DNA of 64,000 nt from Phellopilus nigrolimitatus (Eukaryota > Basidiomycota > Agaricomycetes > Hymenochaetales > Hymenochaetaceae), in contig JAJOHG010000030.1 in NCBI GenBank assembly GCA_021029095.1, forward strand, positions 124,001-188,000. Reading direction: 5' to 3'. Of the stretch, positions 47,437-58,773 are shown piece after piece. Position 1 is the first letter of the stretch; every line of letters begins with the position of its first letter. The notes below the pieces were generated by a model. The model ran no database searches, was not told the origin of the DNA, and worked only from the letters and a program-made list of their open reading frames with translations. The translations under genes were made by a program, and so were the position numbers.

Positions 47437-50400
47437 TCAACCCTGGTATAGGAACCTGGGGTCCATGCACATGTTAGCATACATGACAATTACAATAAAA
47501 TACACTACTACTCACCAAGACGTCCTCGCGCGTACGGCCTCTTTCCGTACCGCGCGTTTGGCGTCATCGAGTGATTTTTCGAGCTCGCGGATGACAGAAG
47601 CCTTGTGAGGATGGAGAATATCATATCGCACTACGCCCGGGAGCATAGCCAGGTATTTGAGGGCCGCCACGCGTAGGCTCTGAACACGGATGCGATGAGA
47701 AAGTCCCACACGGCACAGATAGGAGCGGAAAAACGTACTACTGAAGTAAGCTCTTGAGGAAGTGCGTTTTTCAGCATGACTGAAACCAGAGTATTCGCAT
47801 GCTCCTGAGTAGGACCCTGGCCGCCGCTATCTGCAACTGCCGACAGAGTGTTGATAATATTTATGCGTATTCCAATGTCCGGCAAGTCAAGGCCACGAAT
47901 TAGATATGGCATGAGCTGTGTTAGCAGTAAGAAAGTGAAGTACAGAAGATGATGGACAAAATAATCACCGTCGGCACGTCACTGATATACGTTGTCTTGG
48001 GCAATGACGTGATCAAGGAGGTGAGAGCGACAAGGCTCGCCTTTTGCCTAGGCATTTCTAAAGAAGTTTCAACATGGGCACTTGCGATTGACATAATAAA
48101 TAGCACTTACGAACAGGCCCTTTCAACCCTTCCATCACTTTTGGAAGGACGGCTTTAAAGTACCTCTGCGCATACAAAATCTATAGCTTTCGAGTTAGCG
48201 TTTCAATTCAAAAAGTAATCGATTCGAAAAACTTACACGAATCACAGCGTGATTTTGCTTCGTCAACACGGTGTCTCCGCCGCTGGCAATCTTGCCTACT
48301 GCCCTAGCAGCATCCCAACCAATTTCGGAGTCATCAAAAAGTTCAAATATGCGATCTACGAATTTAATACAGCTTCGTGATTAAGAACAACGAGTGCTTT
48401 GGCTATCTGTAAATTTAAGCTCGGTCAGATGCGATTGGCCAAAGACTAAGAAAAGGCAACGTTTTACCCAAAGCCAGCTTTCAATTGTTTGCCTTCGTTG
48501 TTCACTTGGCTTTGCTGTATCTGCTATGTCATTTTTCCACACTGTTTCGAGTTGACTGCTGATGAACAAGGCTACCCCTGGCTTATGTGTGAGTCAAACC
48601 CCAACTCATAGAATGAATGCCGCGCACCGTCTGTGTTTCTGTTCAAAATGGACGCGACGAGGTGACAAGCCGCTTTGCCGCTGAAAATCATTGTCTGCAT
48701 CGTGTAAACTCCACGACTGGACGTTACTCAGAAATTCGTTCAGCTCTATTTCCGGAAGAAGAACCTCGAAAGCAGGAAATAAGATAAACTTTCGTCAAGT
48801 TAAAAGCATTCAAAGATAACAGACTTCTTTATGGAACGCTATCACAGCAGCAGTTAATAGCGATACAGGTATTTCGTTGCAGGCTTGATGAGGATGTCTG
48901 TGACATATATTATTATTTAACAGTGATTTGCTGGTGCGCATACTCACTTCAAACGGCTTGAAAACGATGTCGATGGGTATTACCTGGTGGCCAACGGCCA
49001 ACGGAGCCACATTCCCTTCAAAATAAGCAGAGCGAAGGTCCAGGGCCAATTTCTTCTGTCGTCTGTAATGCGAGATAGTGTTGGAACGTAAGAATAAAGT
49101 TTTATCAGATATTTCCCGACTTACTCAATAGGTATTGTCTGCACAACTAAAGTGATGACCTGTCCGGCAACGCTGAGCAGTCTCGAGTCTGTAACAATGA
49201 ATCCATAGCTGGTCTCCGCGGAAGATAAATAGATGAAGAGATTGTAAAGCCGTGGAACCAAGCGATCGATGTACTTCGGGACATCAGAGTGCCTAGCATT
49301 GACTTTGAGTTCAAGGACGGAGGTCAACGTTCGCAGGATACTATGCGCATACGCTGTCCGGGTCTCAGTATCTTGAGCTTCGCCGCAGCTCGTTTTAGGA
49401 GCACAGACAAGGTCCAACTTCGTCGAGAGGCGCACGACGAGCGTCTCAAAGAGTGGTGCTGAGACACATAAGCGAGCCAGCCATCGTAATGTCCTCCAGT
49501 ACTTTGCCCTATCCGCATGAGCATCGCGTGCGGGAGGCGAATCAGGCAACGAAGTAAAAAGAAGAGGAAGCGTAGATTCCTCGACAACTTTAGAATTCTT
49601 GTCAGCAATGGTAATCAACACGTCAAGTGCATCATCGCTGGATAGCAGAGTTCAGTAACAATAAGTAGGCAGTTATAATTTGAAGAAACTGTTACCTCGC
49701 ATCCCCTGCTTCTTCACCGTTAGTCTGTAATATCTCATTGATGTTGTGTACAACGTAGACGAGCTCTTCTTCAGTAAGTACGTCCTGCATCTGAGAAAGT
49801 TTCCTGAGACCCTCCAGACCAGCTTCGAGACTAGTTGGAGCCTTCGTCCCAGAAATGAATGCGCCCAAAATATCGTCTTTAAACGATAGAAGCTGAGCTT
49901 GTAAGCCGTAATCATCCACAAGTATAGTCTGGTTCGTGTCGACGGCGCCGACCACGACACAAAGCAGAGTCAGAATTTGAGGTCGGTGAACCAGTTCGCC
50001 AGGGTCGCGGAAAAGCTTCATCAAACGAGGGATTGCTTGCGAAAGAGCAAACCGAGTAATGTCCGCTATTAACAAATGTTAGCGAATTCAGGTGAGTAAA
50101 GAATTGACTTACGAGTTGTTCCAACCAATGCAGCGATCACTTTACTGGCCGGTACAGCTTGACTTTTTTCGGGTTCGCCCATCAGCTCCAAGCACTCTTC
50201 GCAAATCTCCTTGACTAGTCCCTCCAACTTATCCGATGATTCCTTCGTTTCCGTGCCGTAGATAGTTTGGATAAGAACTTGCGTGGATTTTAGTGCTGCC
50301 CCCTCAATTTCTGTGTTGACAGGTTGAAACACCTGGTACGCATCAGAATGACCGCTCCCGCATATAATTGAAGCATTTACCTCTAATTTTAGAGAGTTCC

Positions 50401-51714
50401 ATAGTTTTTTGGCGAAAGTTCGCGCGACAGAGGCTCCGTAAACTGGAATACATGAAGCCATAGTCACGATGATGTCTTTCTAATAGTGTCGATTAGAGTG
50501 AGTTATTGGGGATAGGAATAAAACGTTACAGTGTTACAGGTACCTTGGTTGATGGAGAACCCGCCAACAGTTTATCCAGGAATAGAGGAATTGCAAGCTG
50601 ACCAAACAGAGGAGAGGAATTCAAACATGATCTAGAAGAAATTGTAAGCATTCCGGCTAACGTGCATTTTAGATGTTCCAATATTCACCGAAGCGTCTGC
50701 TTGAGGTCTTCGGGTGTTATTCCGTACGGGTCATCAGCAGGGGGTTTGAAAGTGATCGGAAAATAGCAAAATATGACGTTGAACAGTTCCTGTACGTCCC
50801 CTGAGTAAAAGCCTCCTTTAAGAAGGAAGGAGACATACTTCGACATGTCGAGATATATCGAACTCGATGCAGATCACACGATCTATCGAGAATGCGATCA
50901 TGAGATTTCGAGGATCTTTCTCTCCGTCGACCAAACTCGTGTATCCGGTCAAAAATTCATTGCCCATGCCCTTTAACGCTTTATACGTGTCAAACCCCAT
51001 TAATTGAACAAATCCAGATAATTACCATCACGATGGAGAGCCATAAGAGAATCCAGAGTCTTGAATACCAGATAGCGCGTTGATTGGTTAAGATCCTTTA
51101 TTACAACATGGGAGAAGAGCCTAAAGCAAAACAGGAAATAAAATCATATATCAATAAAAATAATTTTAGAACTAGCTTACGCCTTGACAGTTTCTACGGC
51201 GTCGACACCAGAGAAAGTCGAAAGAGCAGTAAGCGGAACAAGTCCCTTCAGTGCAGGAATGATGATTTCAGGGTCTTCCAGTTTTCCCGAGTAAAAGGTG
51301 ACGAGAACACGCGCTTTTTTTCCAGAGTATCATTAGCTGTCTGTTACAAAATTTATAGAGGCAGATAACTGACTGGCTTGTCGGTTTATCCTTTCCGGAG
51401 GACATCGTTCGATGACTTGAGACAGGAAATCAACCCCTGAAACGGCGGACAAAGTGTTGGAAAGCAGAGGTAAACTAGATCCAATGATTTCACACACCCT
51501 TCGTCCTCAAAAGGTCCTCTTCTGAAGTCAAGTACTCTCCCAATGCTTTCACCACATTGAGCAAGGTGGAATGACCGGATGATACGTCTAGAACATGATT
51601 TGGCGCCGAAGTTCATAACGAGACGCAATCAGACATACCTGAAACCGTCTTAGCAAGTTCATCATCGCGTCCAGACGCCATCCATGTGCGCACGAGCCTT
51701 TCGGTTGCCTCCAT
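47437..51714 (-). CDS. MET18: MMS19/Met18 Fe-S targeting protein
   Basis: HEAT-repeat adaptor of the late CIA targeting complex, which hands [4Fe-4S] clusters to DNA polymerases, helicases and TFIIH. Many exons from MEATERLVRTWMASGRDDEL (51714). The N-terminal MMS19 domain is readable: FYSGKLEDPEIIIPALKGLV, then STRYLVFKTLDSLMALHRD, GMGNEFLTGYTSLVDGEKDP and RNLMIAFSIDRVICIEFDI. Middle: CIPVYGASVARTFAKKLWNS. The C-terminal HEAT region carries MPYLIRGLDLPDIGIRINII and HPHKASVIRELEKSLDDAKR. The last intron (47456-47515) splits a Trp codon, giving the end AVRARTSWFLYQG. This matches the Arg-x-x-Trp-Phe-Leu end known from vertebrate Mms19; without splicing the protein would stop one codon after the donor. 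Confidence 0.88.
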
Positions 51715-51833
51715 AGTCGCGGTCGACTGTCACAAAGTGTATGCGGCCACTGGTTGTCAATCCATTACCGAATTGAGCACGCGTGTTTCGAAATTCGTCT
51801 GCTGCTTGCGGCGCTACCGACCTCAAGGAGCCC

Positions 51834-53571
51834 ATGCTCTGGGCCGTCCGACCCCCACTGCTGCTCGCGGCCTCGAAAGTACCTTCCAGGCGCCTGCTTT
51901 GCCCTTTAATACGATCTTATGCCTCTTCTTCACCGCTAAAAACTAGGCGTCCTGACAAAATCGACTACAACAGCAAACCCGAGCACTCCTTTAGCCATTC
52001 AGATGCGGCCACCAGCGAGCATGTCAATTACAAGCTCGTCACCGCCAACGACCTAGAGAACTGCACAGAGCCTCCGCGGTGTGTGAAGATGCTCGTGCGC
52101 GACTACGTCGAGGACGCGTTGTACAACCCGCATTACGGTTACTTTCCGAAGCAGGCGACGATCTTCACGGGTTTGGAGGAGGAACTCGATTTTTCAAAAA
52201 TACGCGACTCGAGTGAATTTCAGGAGGTTGTAGCTCAGAAATATGAGAACTATGGCAAAGATGAAGATGGCCCTGGCCGGCAAATCTTCCATACTCCAAC
52301 AGAGTTGTTTCGCGTACGTTTTGCTTTTTATCCACTTGAAAAGCTGTGTATTTATCTCTTCTACACAAAGCCGCATTACGGGCAAGCTATCGCTCAATGC
52401 CTCGTCTCCGAGTACCTTCTAAAGTACTTTCCTTACGAAGATTTGAAAATCTACGAGATAGGCGCAGGAAACGGTTCATTGGCCATGGATATCTTGAATT
52501 TCATTCAAGAGCGCCATCCTGAGGTGTACGAACGAACGCGGTATACTATCATCGAGATTAGTGAAAGTCTCGCGGAAAAACAAAGAAAGGCTCTGAGTCC
52601 AGTTCATGAATGTGTCGAGGTCGTGAACAAGAGCATCTTCCGTTGGCAAACTCGGGAGCCTGCGCCATGCTTTATGGTCATGATGGAAGTCATAGTGAGA
52701 CACCACTTGAAGACTGACATTGAATGATAAGCTGATTGGTTACCAGGATAATTTTGCCCATGACATGATCCGCTACGATTTGAAAACGCTCGAACCGTAT
52801 CAAGCCTTCGTTAGCGTTGATGATGCAGGAGACTTCTTCACCCACTATACCCGCGTTACTGATCCCTTGATCTCTTCATTCCTCGCCATGAGACGCGTAC
52901 TCCAACATCCACCTCCTCTACCGGCTATTCTGCGTTCGTCTAACCGGATGAGAAAATTGTATACACAACTTCCCTTCGCGCCCAACCTCTCGCAACCAGA
53001 ATTCATCCCCACCCGCCTCCTTTCACTACTCAGGACCTTCCGAACTTATTTCCCATTGCATCGCCTCGTCCTATCAGATTTCGCGACTCTGCCAGAAACA
53101 GTGCCGGGGTACAATGCGCCCGTCGTGCAGACGCGGTACAAGAACAAGATGGTGCCTTGCGAATCACTCTTCGTTCGTCAGGGGTATTTCGATATCTTCT
53201 TCCCTACGGACTTCGAGCGGTTGCGTGACATGTACGAACACGTCATTTCTCGACCAGCACCGCCGCCGATATCCAATGGTACAACGGCGACAGACCTTCC
53301 CCTGCCGTCGTTTCCGCGTTCCACGCCTTTATCGAACACTGTCTCCCCGCATGCGCTTGGTGCTGAATTCTTTTCGTCCCACCCAAAGAACCGCCGATCT
53401 CCTTCAGACGGCGTGGTGTCTTCGAGCGGAATTCCTGTGGGAGAGCGTAAATCGAGTGTGTTCACACACGCGGAGTTTATGGAGACTTATGCGGATGTGG
53501 AGAGAACGCGTCTCCGGAATGGGGAGAACCCGTTGCTAGATTTCTACAAAAACGTGAAGTTTTTGTTCTAA
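51834..53571 (+). CDS. NDUFAF7: Mitochondrial NDUFAF7/MidA-type arginine methyltransferase
   Basis: SAM-dependent methyltransferase of the MidA family; the animal homologue methylates an arginine of complex I subunit NDUFS2 during assembly. Exons 51834-52313, 52371-52694 and 52747-53571 give 542 residues. The start at MLWAVRPPLLLAAS opens a good mitochondrial presequence (basic, no acids, KVPSRRLLCPLIRSYASSS). Family motifs: VRDYVEDALYNPHYGYFPKQ, IFHTPTELFR|PHYGQAIAQC and the SAM-binding IYEIGAGNGSLAMDIL. The C-terminal half (LVLSDFATLPETVPGYNAPV, MVPCESLFVRQGYFDIFFPT) is as in fungal members, with a family-untypical Ser/Pro insert before the end DFYKNVKFLF. The first intron is 57 nt, stopless and a multiple of three. 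An in-frame GTG at 51783 was not accepted as start. Confidence 0.9.
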
Positions 53572-53651
53572 CGACAGTTGTATAAATTATTTGTCAGACG
53601 ATCATTGGAAATAGCTCGATATCTCACAAAATTTCACGCGCATACATATCG

Positions 53652-54692
53652 TCAGGTTTTCATAATATACACATAGTAGTGAAACATTTCTCCCAGTTCA
53701 TGAACCTCCAATCGCGTATCCTGCCTCGTCAGGAATCTTTTCCGAAAGTGAGGTTGACCGAAGGTAATGTACAAAAAGACACTACTTCCTTTCTTCAACA
53801 CTCTATATTGCCATGTTTTGACTTTATGAGATTCGATTGTGTCAAAAAATCTTACTCAACACACCGAATGACTTCGTTCACCTCCTTGGTACAAGCGTCG
53901 ATGACATGTTCCGGAGGGTCCTGTTTAAAAATGGTATCAATAGGTCGAAGGGACCGGGGAAATTGAGAAACTAATACTCACCCAGACGTCTCCTTTTGAT
54001 GTCATCATAGCGTCCATAGTGCCTACATACAATGAGGAACCGACCTTCATGGACAGAAGAGAGCAGACCTTTATCTATTGTGACATCAAATGTTGAGTCC
54101 TCAAATGACAGCTGGCGGACATCCATTTCGTGCCATTTCATTGACGGTCTTGACTCTTGGTGCCTTTCCTTCATTTGCTCAATGACCACTGAAGAATACT
54201 GAATTAATATTATGCATAAGTGGCAGGTAAGACGGGATAAATAATAACGCGTACGTCTACATTGACGATGTTATGATATCCATCATCGTACATCTGGAGT
54301 AGCGTATGAAATTAGACAGTAATACAGGAATGACTTGGCCAAGATAACCACCTCTTCGGAGAGTTTCGAGTTTCCACACCCAAGCATTAGTATCCTCGAA
54401 GACTTGTCTGGAATGACTTGTTTGACTATATGTTCTATGTCTTTATAAGTTTTGAACCAGTCAAATGCTGTCTCGTCTGTTTCTCTGAGCAATTGATATT
54501 TAACAACTGGGTTAACTGAGAGAAAACCAGTGATTTACTAGTACTACTTTACTTTCTGTATCGTTCATTCCTTTATAAATTTGAATCAATCACTAATATG
54601 AGATTCAATAGGGACGGCGCTCATGGGACTAACCAGTAAGTCATTGTTCCGTAATCTTCATTTGTCTCTGGAAGTACATCTAAGCTTGCCAT
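53652..54692 (-). CDS. SAM-dependent methyltransferase, EEF1AKMT4/METTL13-like
   Basis: Class I methyltransferase resembling the enzymes that modify elongation factor 1A lysines; the substrate here is inferred. Starts MASLDVLPETNEDYGTMTYW. An 18-nt micro-exon (54553-54570) links it to the next exon (from 54484), giving YWNERYRKETDETAFDWFKT, the conserved opening of the family. Then come SSRILMLGCGNSKLSEE (SAM motif I), WHEMDVRQLSFEDSTFDVTI and DKG|TMDAMMTSKGDVW|DPPEHV. The last intron (53803-53864, GTGTGT...TATAG) must be removed: translation otherwise stops at CVE. After splicing the frame continues as IRVLKKGSSVFLYITFGQPH and FRKRFLTRQDTRLEVHELGE, ending YVYIMKT. This C terminus is conserved in the family. 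Confidence 0.85.
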
Positions 54693-54973
54693 TTAACTAG
54701 AGAAAAGGGAGGATGGTTGGGAGACAGTGAAATCTGAGTGAAAGCAAGGTGCTTTTTTTCGCACGATCACAAGACCCACTGCGCGTTACCGCCCCCCAAA
54801 CGTCGAGAGTGGACGTCTGCTCAGCAGAGTCAGCACGCAGTACTCAGCCTCCGGGCACACCGTCAGATCTAATTCTCTTGAACTCTTCCTAGTCACTCCT
54901 TAGATCCTTGCTCTGATATATTCTGCGCGAATCCTCTTTTTTTTTTCTACCGCTATTGCCTATGAACTGGTGA

Positions 54974-56241
54974 ATGACGAGCACTATGAAGCTTACTCTC
55001 AAACAGCAATGGCGGCCAAGGCCGCTGAACTCATTTATCGGCTTTATCGATATCAAACTTGGCGTAACAATAGCTTTGCTTTTCGCTGTATGTTTTTCTA
55101 CAATACTCGCAGTATATTACCGACCTTATTTTTCTTTGCCAGCTACTCAACAAGGTGGCAGGCGTGTACGGGCTCATCGCAGTCTTCACTGGCGGCTCGT
55201 TCGCGCAGGTTAGCATGTATGTCTACTCCGTAGTGACGCTGGTCGCATTCGGGTGGGCCCTTAAGGCTGTTACGGAGGTACGCTGTTTGTTTATCGTCGA
55301 CTGCTTTGATATAATACCCAAGCAATTACGAACAGGAAGACCCTCGGCGTACTCTTTATTTCGCCCATCTCTTCTTCGCGGACCATATTCTGTCTACGGC
55401 CTGGACGGTTTTCTTTGCAGTCATATGGTGGATATATACGCCACACGATGGGCGTCGTCAGGCGAATTCTGCGGCGCAGGAACAACTCATGCGGGGCGGA
55501 TCTGGTCACAATATGACAGACGAACAGCGCACGGCAGCAGCGATGCAGATATGGAATCAGGAAAAGGGTACGGCTGCAGCTGTAATCATTGCCGGATGGT
55601 GTGCGAAGGTACGTTCGCTTGGTTATATTTTTGCCATACGCGTATCAACTCATCTTTTTTAGATATACTTCGCTGTTATCATCTACTCATATGCCATCCA
55701 TCTTCGCAAGGGGTCTTACCGCTCACTCCCACGCACCACAACGACCTCTCCCTCCCAATATGCTGCCCTCAATGGATCAGCCCGCAACGCGCGATTTCCC
55801 GAGAGCGTTCTCGGCGATGACGAGGAGGACGTCGCAGACGACTTCTATCACATGCCTGTCGCGTCTACACCGCAACTCCATCCCTCCATACCGATCAGAA
55901 CGCCAGTGCCTAACACCGGCTCCTCAATTTCCTCCTTCGCAGATTTTGTTAGCGCCCCCGGGCGCGGTCGGCGGTTTCGGACGCCAGGATCGACAGGCAA
56001 TAATGGGTTCAGCACGCTCGGAGCAGGGATGGCTGGGAAAGCGAACGCGGTGGACAAAGAGGTAGAATCCGAGGAGGAGGTGCTGTTCGACTCTGATGAG
56101 CTGGGGCACTCGAAGTTCGGGACGGAGGAGAGTATGAGCGTCAGCTCTCGCGATGAAGATGCGAGTGGACGACGAACCCCTGGAGAAGGGACACTGTATA
56201 GTCGGGAGAGATCCGGGTATATTAGCTCTGGTCATCCATGA
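54974..56241 (+). CDS. KEI1: Kei1-like inositol phosphorylceramide synthase subunit
   Basis: Predicted Golgi membrane protein; yeast Kei1 is the regulatory subunit that partners Aur1 in inositol phosphorylceramide synthesis. Exons 54974-55087, 55143-55277, 55336-55608 and 55663-56241 are all in phase 0 and give 366 residues. The N terminus MTSTMKLTLKQQWRPRPLNS leads to four hydrophobic segments: FIGFIDIKLGVTIALLFALL, VAGVYGLIAVFTGGSFAQV with SMYVYSVVTLVAFGWALKAV, TLYFAHLFFADHILSTAWTV with FFAVIWWIYTPHDGR, and AAAVIIAGWCAKIYFAVIIY. These match the Kei1 family layout. The C-terminal 150 residues are Ser/acidic low complexity (EVESEEEVLFDSDELG) and longer than in yeast. An alternative Met lies four codons downstream. 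Confidence 0.78.
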
Positions 56242-56566
56242 ACTCTTTGCTTGACTTGATTCGCACAAACCTTTTATTCTAGTCCATCCTCCATTCTGGC
56301 TTCCAACTACACCAATTGTGCATTGCCAATCTCCTTTTATGCCGATCGTATTAGTATTGATTTTATCAGGGTACATACATATCTGCAATCTACATAGTAT
56401 ATTGCACGGAAGCAACAAGTTTTGTCTATCGATACAGGCAGGGTCGACCAGAGATTGTCAGGACATGTGTTGTCTATGTATAGGGGATTCATTGGATTAT
56501 CTCGTCATGCGTGAGATGCGGTGCGTGAGTAAGGTTCGTAATTTTATCATGAGCTTTGATCAAATC
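56242..56566. other. Tail-to-tail spacer
   Basis: 3' flanks of the Kei1-like and PQ-loop genes. No other feature recognised. Confidence 0.5.
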
Positions 56567-57868
56567 TCATTCTGACTCTTTCTCGCCTGTCGCTCTATTA
56601 GGCATTGTTTCTCTTTTCTCCAAGTGCAAGATTTCCCCTCTTTCTGAGGTCGAGATTCGCGTTGAAGAAACGCCAGAATCGACAATCGAAGCGGCGTGGT
56701 AGTCGGCATTGTCAGCGGAGGCAGTATTTGCGGTCTGTGATTCGTGATCGGTCTCCGTTTGCGCAAGTCGCCTCCGTCTCCGTTTGGCACGCGGATTGAG
56801 AATGGCAGCGAGGATGAGAACGGCGCCATCCATGAGCTATATGCAGAGAATGAATAAAGTCAGTTTTGACGACACTCATGGCTGATATAAGAACGAGGAA
56901 AATCACAATAACAAGGCTATAGGCCACACCGGCGAGCACGTCAAACTTCTCTTTGAATACAAGCGATAGTAGTGAGAAGATGCCGCCAAGGAAGTCAATG
57001 GACATGAATGGTAGCGATATCCCTTTGACCTCGCCGAAGCGGAAAATTTCAAAAAATTGGGGTCTGAGACGATGTGTTAATTATGAATACGCAGCGAACG
57101 TGGGGCGACTCACAGAAGTCCCATTGCGAGTAAGATGGAAGTCATCACGCCAAAAAATTGCACAGGTCGCTCATTGCCGTCCTTTACAGCAGGCTAGTCC
57201 GGGAGACAAATGAAATGGGCTGATCAGCATTATCCTATTTCGATCGTGGTCCACAGATGGACCAGAAATAAGCCACAACAACGCACTCGGACGGCAAAAA
57301 CCATGCCTGCTTCGAATCCCCCTAGAACGACGAGCGTTGTCATTAGGATAGCCATAGTTTGACGTAAGGGTCTCTTCTGATTGTAATATAAACACTGTGG
57401 ATAAAAAATAAACAAGGGGGGGGGGGGGGGGGATTATCAGTTCAGCTACGTAACCTACGACAAAATAGATACTGCACCTGCGACCAAGAAACGATTGAAA
57501 GAAACCCAAACAGCTGCGGCTGTACGATGAGGGGTATGTTGAGGTTTTGCACTATGGCAAACACGCCTAGAAATGCGGAAGCTACCCCCCATATGAACCT
57601 ACGCACGCCAGTCAACGAAAGCTCAGTGGCACTGTCTCAGAAATGATAAGACCGGGTTTTTACGAACATGAGCCAATGTGAAAGGCCTTCCGTAGCCTTT
57701 TCTTTCCAGCTTTTCCATATTTGAGGTATAATTTGACCCGACCAGCATACAGTACCTAAAATCCGAAATTTCTTGTGTTATAAAAACAGAAACAGAAAAT
57801 GGGACCGGAGCATTATCTGACTCACCTATGGTGCCAAATACATTCTCCGCCACAGAATTCACAGGCAT
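56567..57868 (-). CDS. PQ-loop repeat membrane protein
   Basis: Seven-TM protein with two PQ-loop motifs, the class that includes lysosomal/vacuolar amino acid exporters; the substrate is not determinable here. Exons readable: 57826-57868 (MPVNSVAENVFGTIG), then a second exon ending at 57755 with TVCWSGQIIPQIWKSWKEKA (first PQ motif) and TEGLSHWLM. Next come FIWGVASAFLGVFAIVQNLN, LFGFLSIVSWSQ, CLYYNQKRPLRQTMAILMTT and LVVLGGFEAGMVFAVR. Then VMTSILLAMGLLPQFFEIFR (second PQ motif), GEVKGISLPFMSIDFLGGIF, KEKFDVLAGVAYSLVI and MDGAVLILAAILNPRAKRRR with a charged tail. The phase at FIWGV requires the donor AT|GTTCGT. One intron holds the 17-C run described separately. Confidence 0.82.
57416..57432. 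repeat. 17-base G/C homopolymer in an intron
   Basis: Seventeen consecutive G on the plus strand; on the coding strand a run of 17 C lies about 20 nt before the acceptor tatccacag of the intron preceding CLYYNQKRP. It therefore forms part of the polypyrimidine region of that intron. Confidence 0.9.
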
Positions 57869-58542
57869 TCCCGTAGCCACTTCTGAGTTTCTCAGGAGAA
57901 AAAAAAAGACTGTACTGTCGCACAGACACACGGAATGTCTAATGTGCGAAATAAATAGGTGTCCTTTTGCTATGACTCATTGAGGTCTTGAGTCTCCTCA
58001 CTTTGAAACGCGTCATAAGGAAGTGTCGGAAGACAGAAATCTTCCATCGGCAATAAAGTCCGGAAGTCCGATTCCGGCTCTCGGCTGAGGATTGTCTTGA
58101 ATGTCGAACTTGTTATCTCTTGATATGGCATATACTGCTGGCGGCCGTGGTTGAGAAAGTGTGGCTTCGTCCGGAGCTTGTTACCGAGCGGCGAGCGTCT
58201 AATCGAAGTCTTCTCACAGATTCAAGAAAACCGAAGTCAGGGACACAGGACCAATATGTCCTTAAGATGCTTCGGTGAATTTAGTGCATCACTAGGGGAA
58301 GGAGGATCTACGTAGTCTATCAAGAATTCCTTATTGGAGACTTTGGCCTATGAGGAACTCCGATATTTTATATGTACATGGAAATTTTTAGTATTCAGAA
58401 GTACATGTTTAGTTTTAGATCATGAAAGTACTCGCCCAGCTTCTGACAAGGCATTGCCTGGTTTGCAGTGATGCAAAGGTCTGCTATGTCTGCCATATTG
58501 TTAATGCACGACGGGCTCAGGGCTGCACTGCATCGGAAACCT
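57869..58542. other. Intergenic, upstream of the PQ-loop gene
   Basis: About 670 bp; promoter side of the PQ-loop gene. No gene or repeat recognised before the small element copy C. Confidence 0.45.
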
Positions 58543-58773
58543 CATCAGCAAAACATAAATTTACTTAAGATATCTTATTTAACTCGTACAAGGTGCTGCA
58601 AAGTGGTTACACCACGTAAGTGCACAGGGAGCTAATGCATATCGAATTTACAAGTGCTTAGCCTACTTACCGCCGCTAAGCGCCCGCATTTCAAGCTCGT
58701 AAGACTAGAATAAGGGCACATAAGTGATCTGATGCATGTCAGTTCGGTTAAGCTGAAAATAGGTTTGCTGACA
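58543..58773 (-). mobile_element. Small inverted-repeat element, copy C
   Basis: A 231-bp copy in opposite orientation to copies A and B, with ends CATCAGCAAAAC (58543-58554) and ggtttgctgaca (58762-58773), a two-mismatch inverse. Internal blocks match the others (cttaagtaaattta, gtgcccttattctagtctta on the minus strand). The site equivalent to the nested insertion reads cttgTACgagtt and is empty. An open frame of 106 codons crosses it (58632-58952) but shares residues with copy A only because the DNA is shared. Confidence 0.72.

Noticed and set aside
51783..51833. 17-codon N-terminal extension of the NDUFAF7-like protein.
   Set aside because: It would start at GTG. The ATG at 51834 opens a good mitochondrial presequence.
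53852..53966. Methyltransferase ending at CVE with a stop at 53852.
   Set aside because: A GTGTGT...TATAG intron lies across that stop, and the next exon continues the conserved C terminus (VFLYITFGQPHFRKRF).
57306..57325. Sequence gcttcgaatccccc resembling a tRNA T-loop and acceptor stem.
   Set aside because: It lies in an exon of the PQ-loop gene, and no matching D-arm, anticodon arm or acceptor pair was found.
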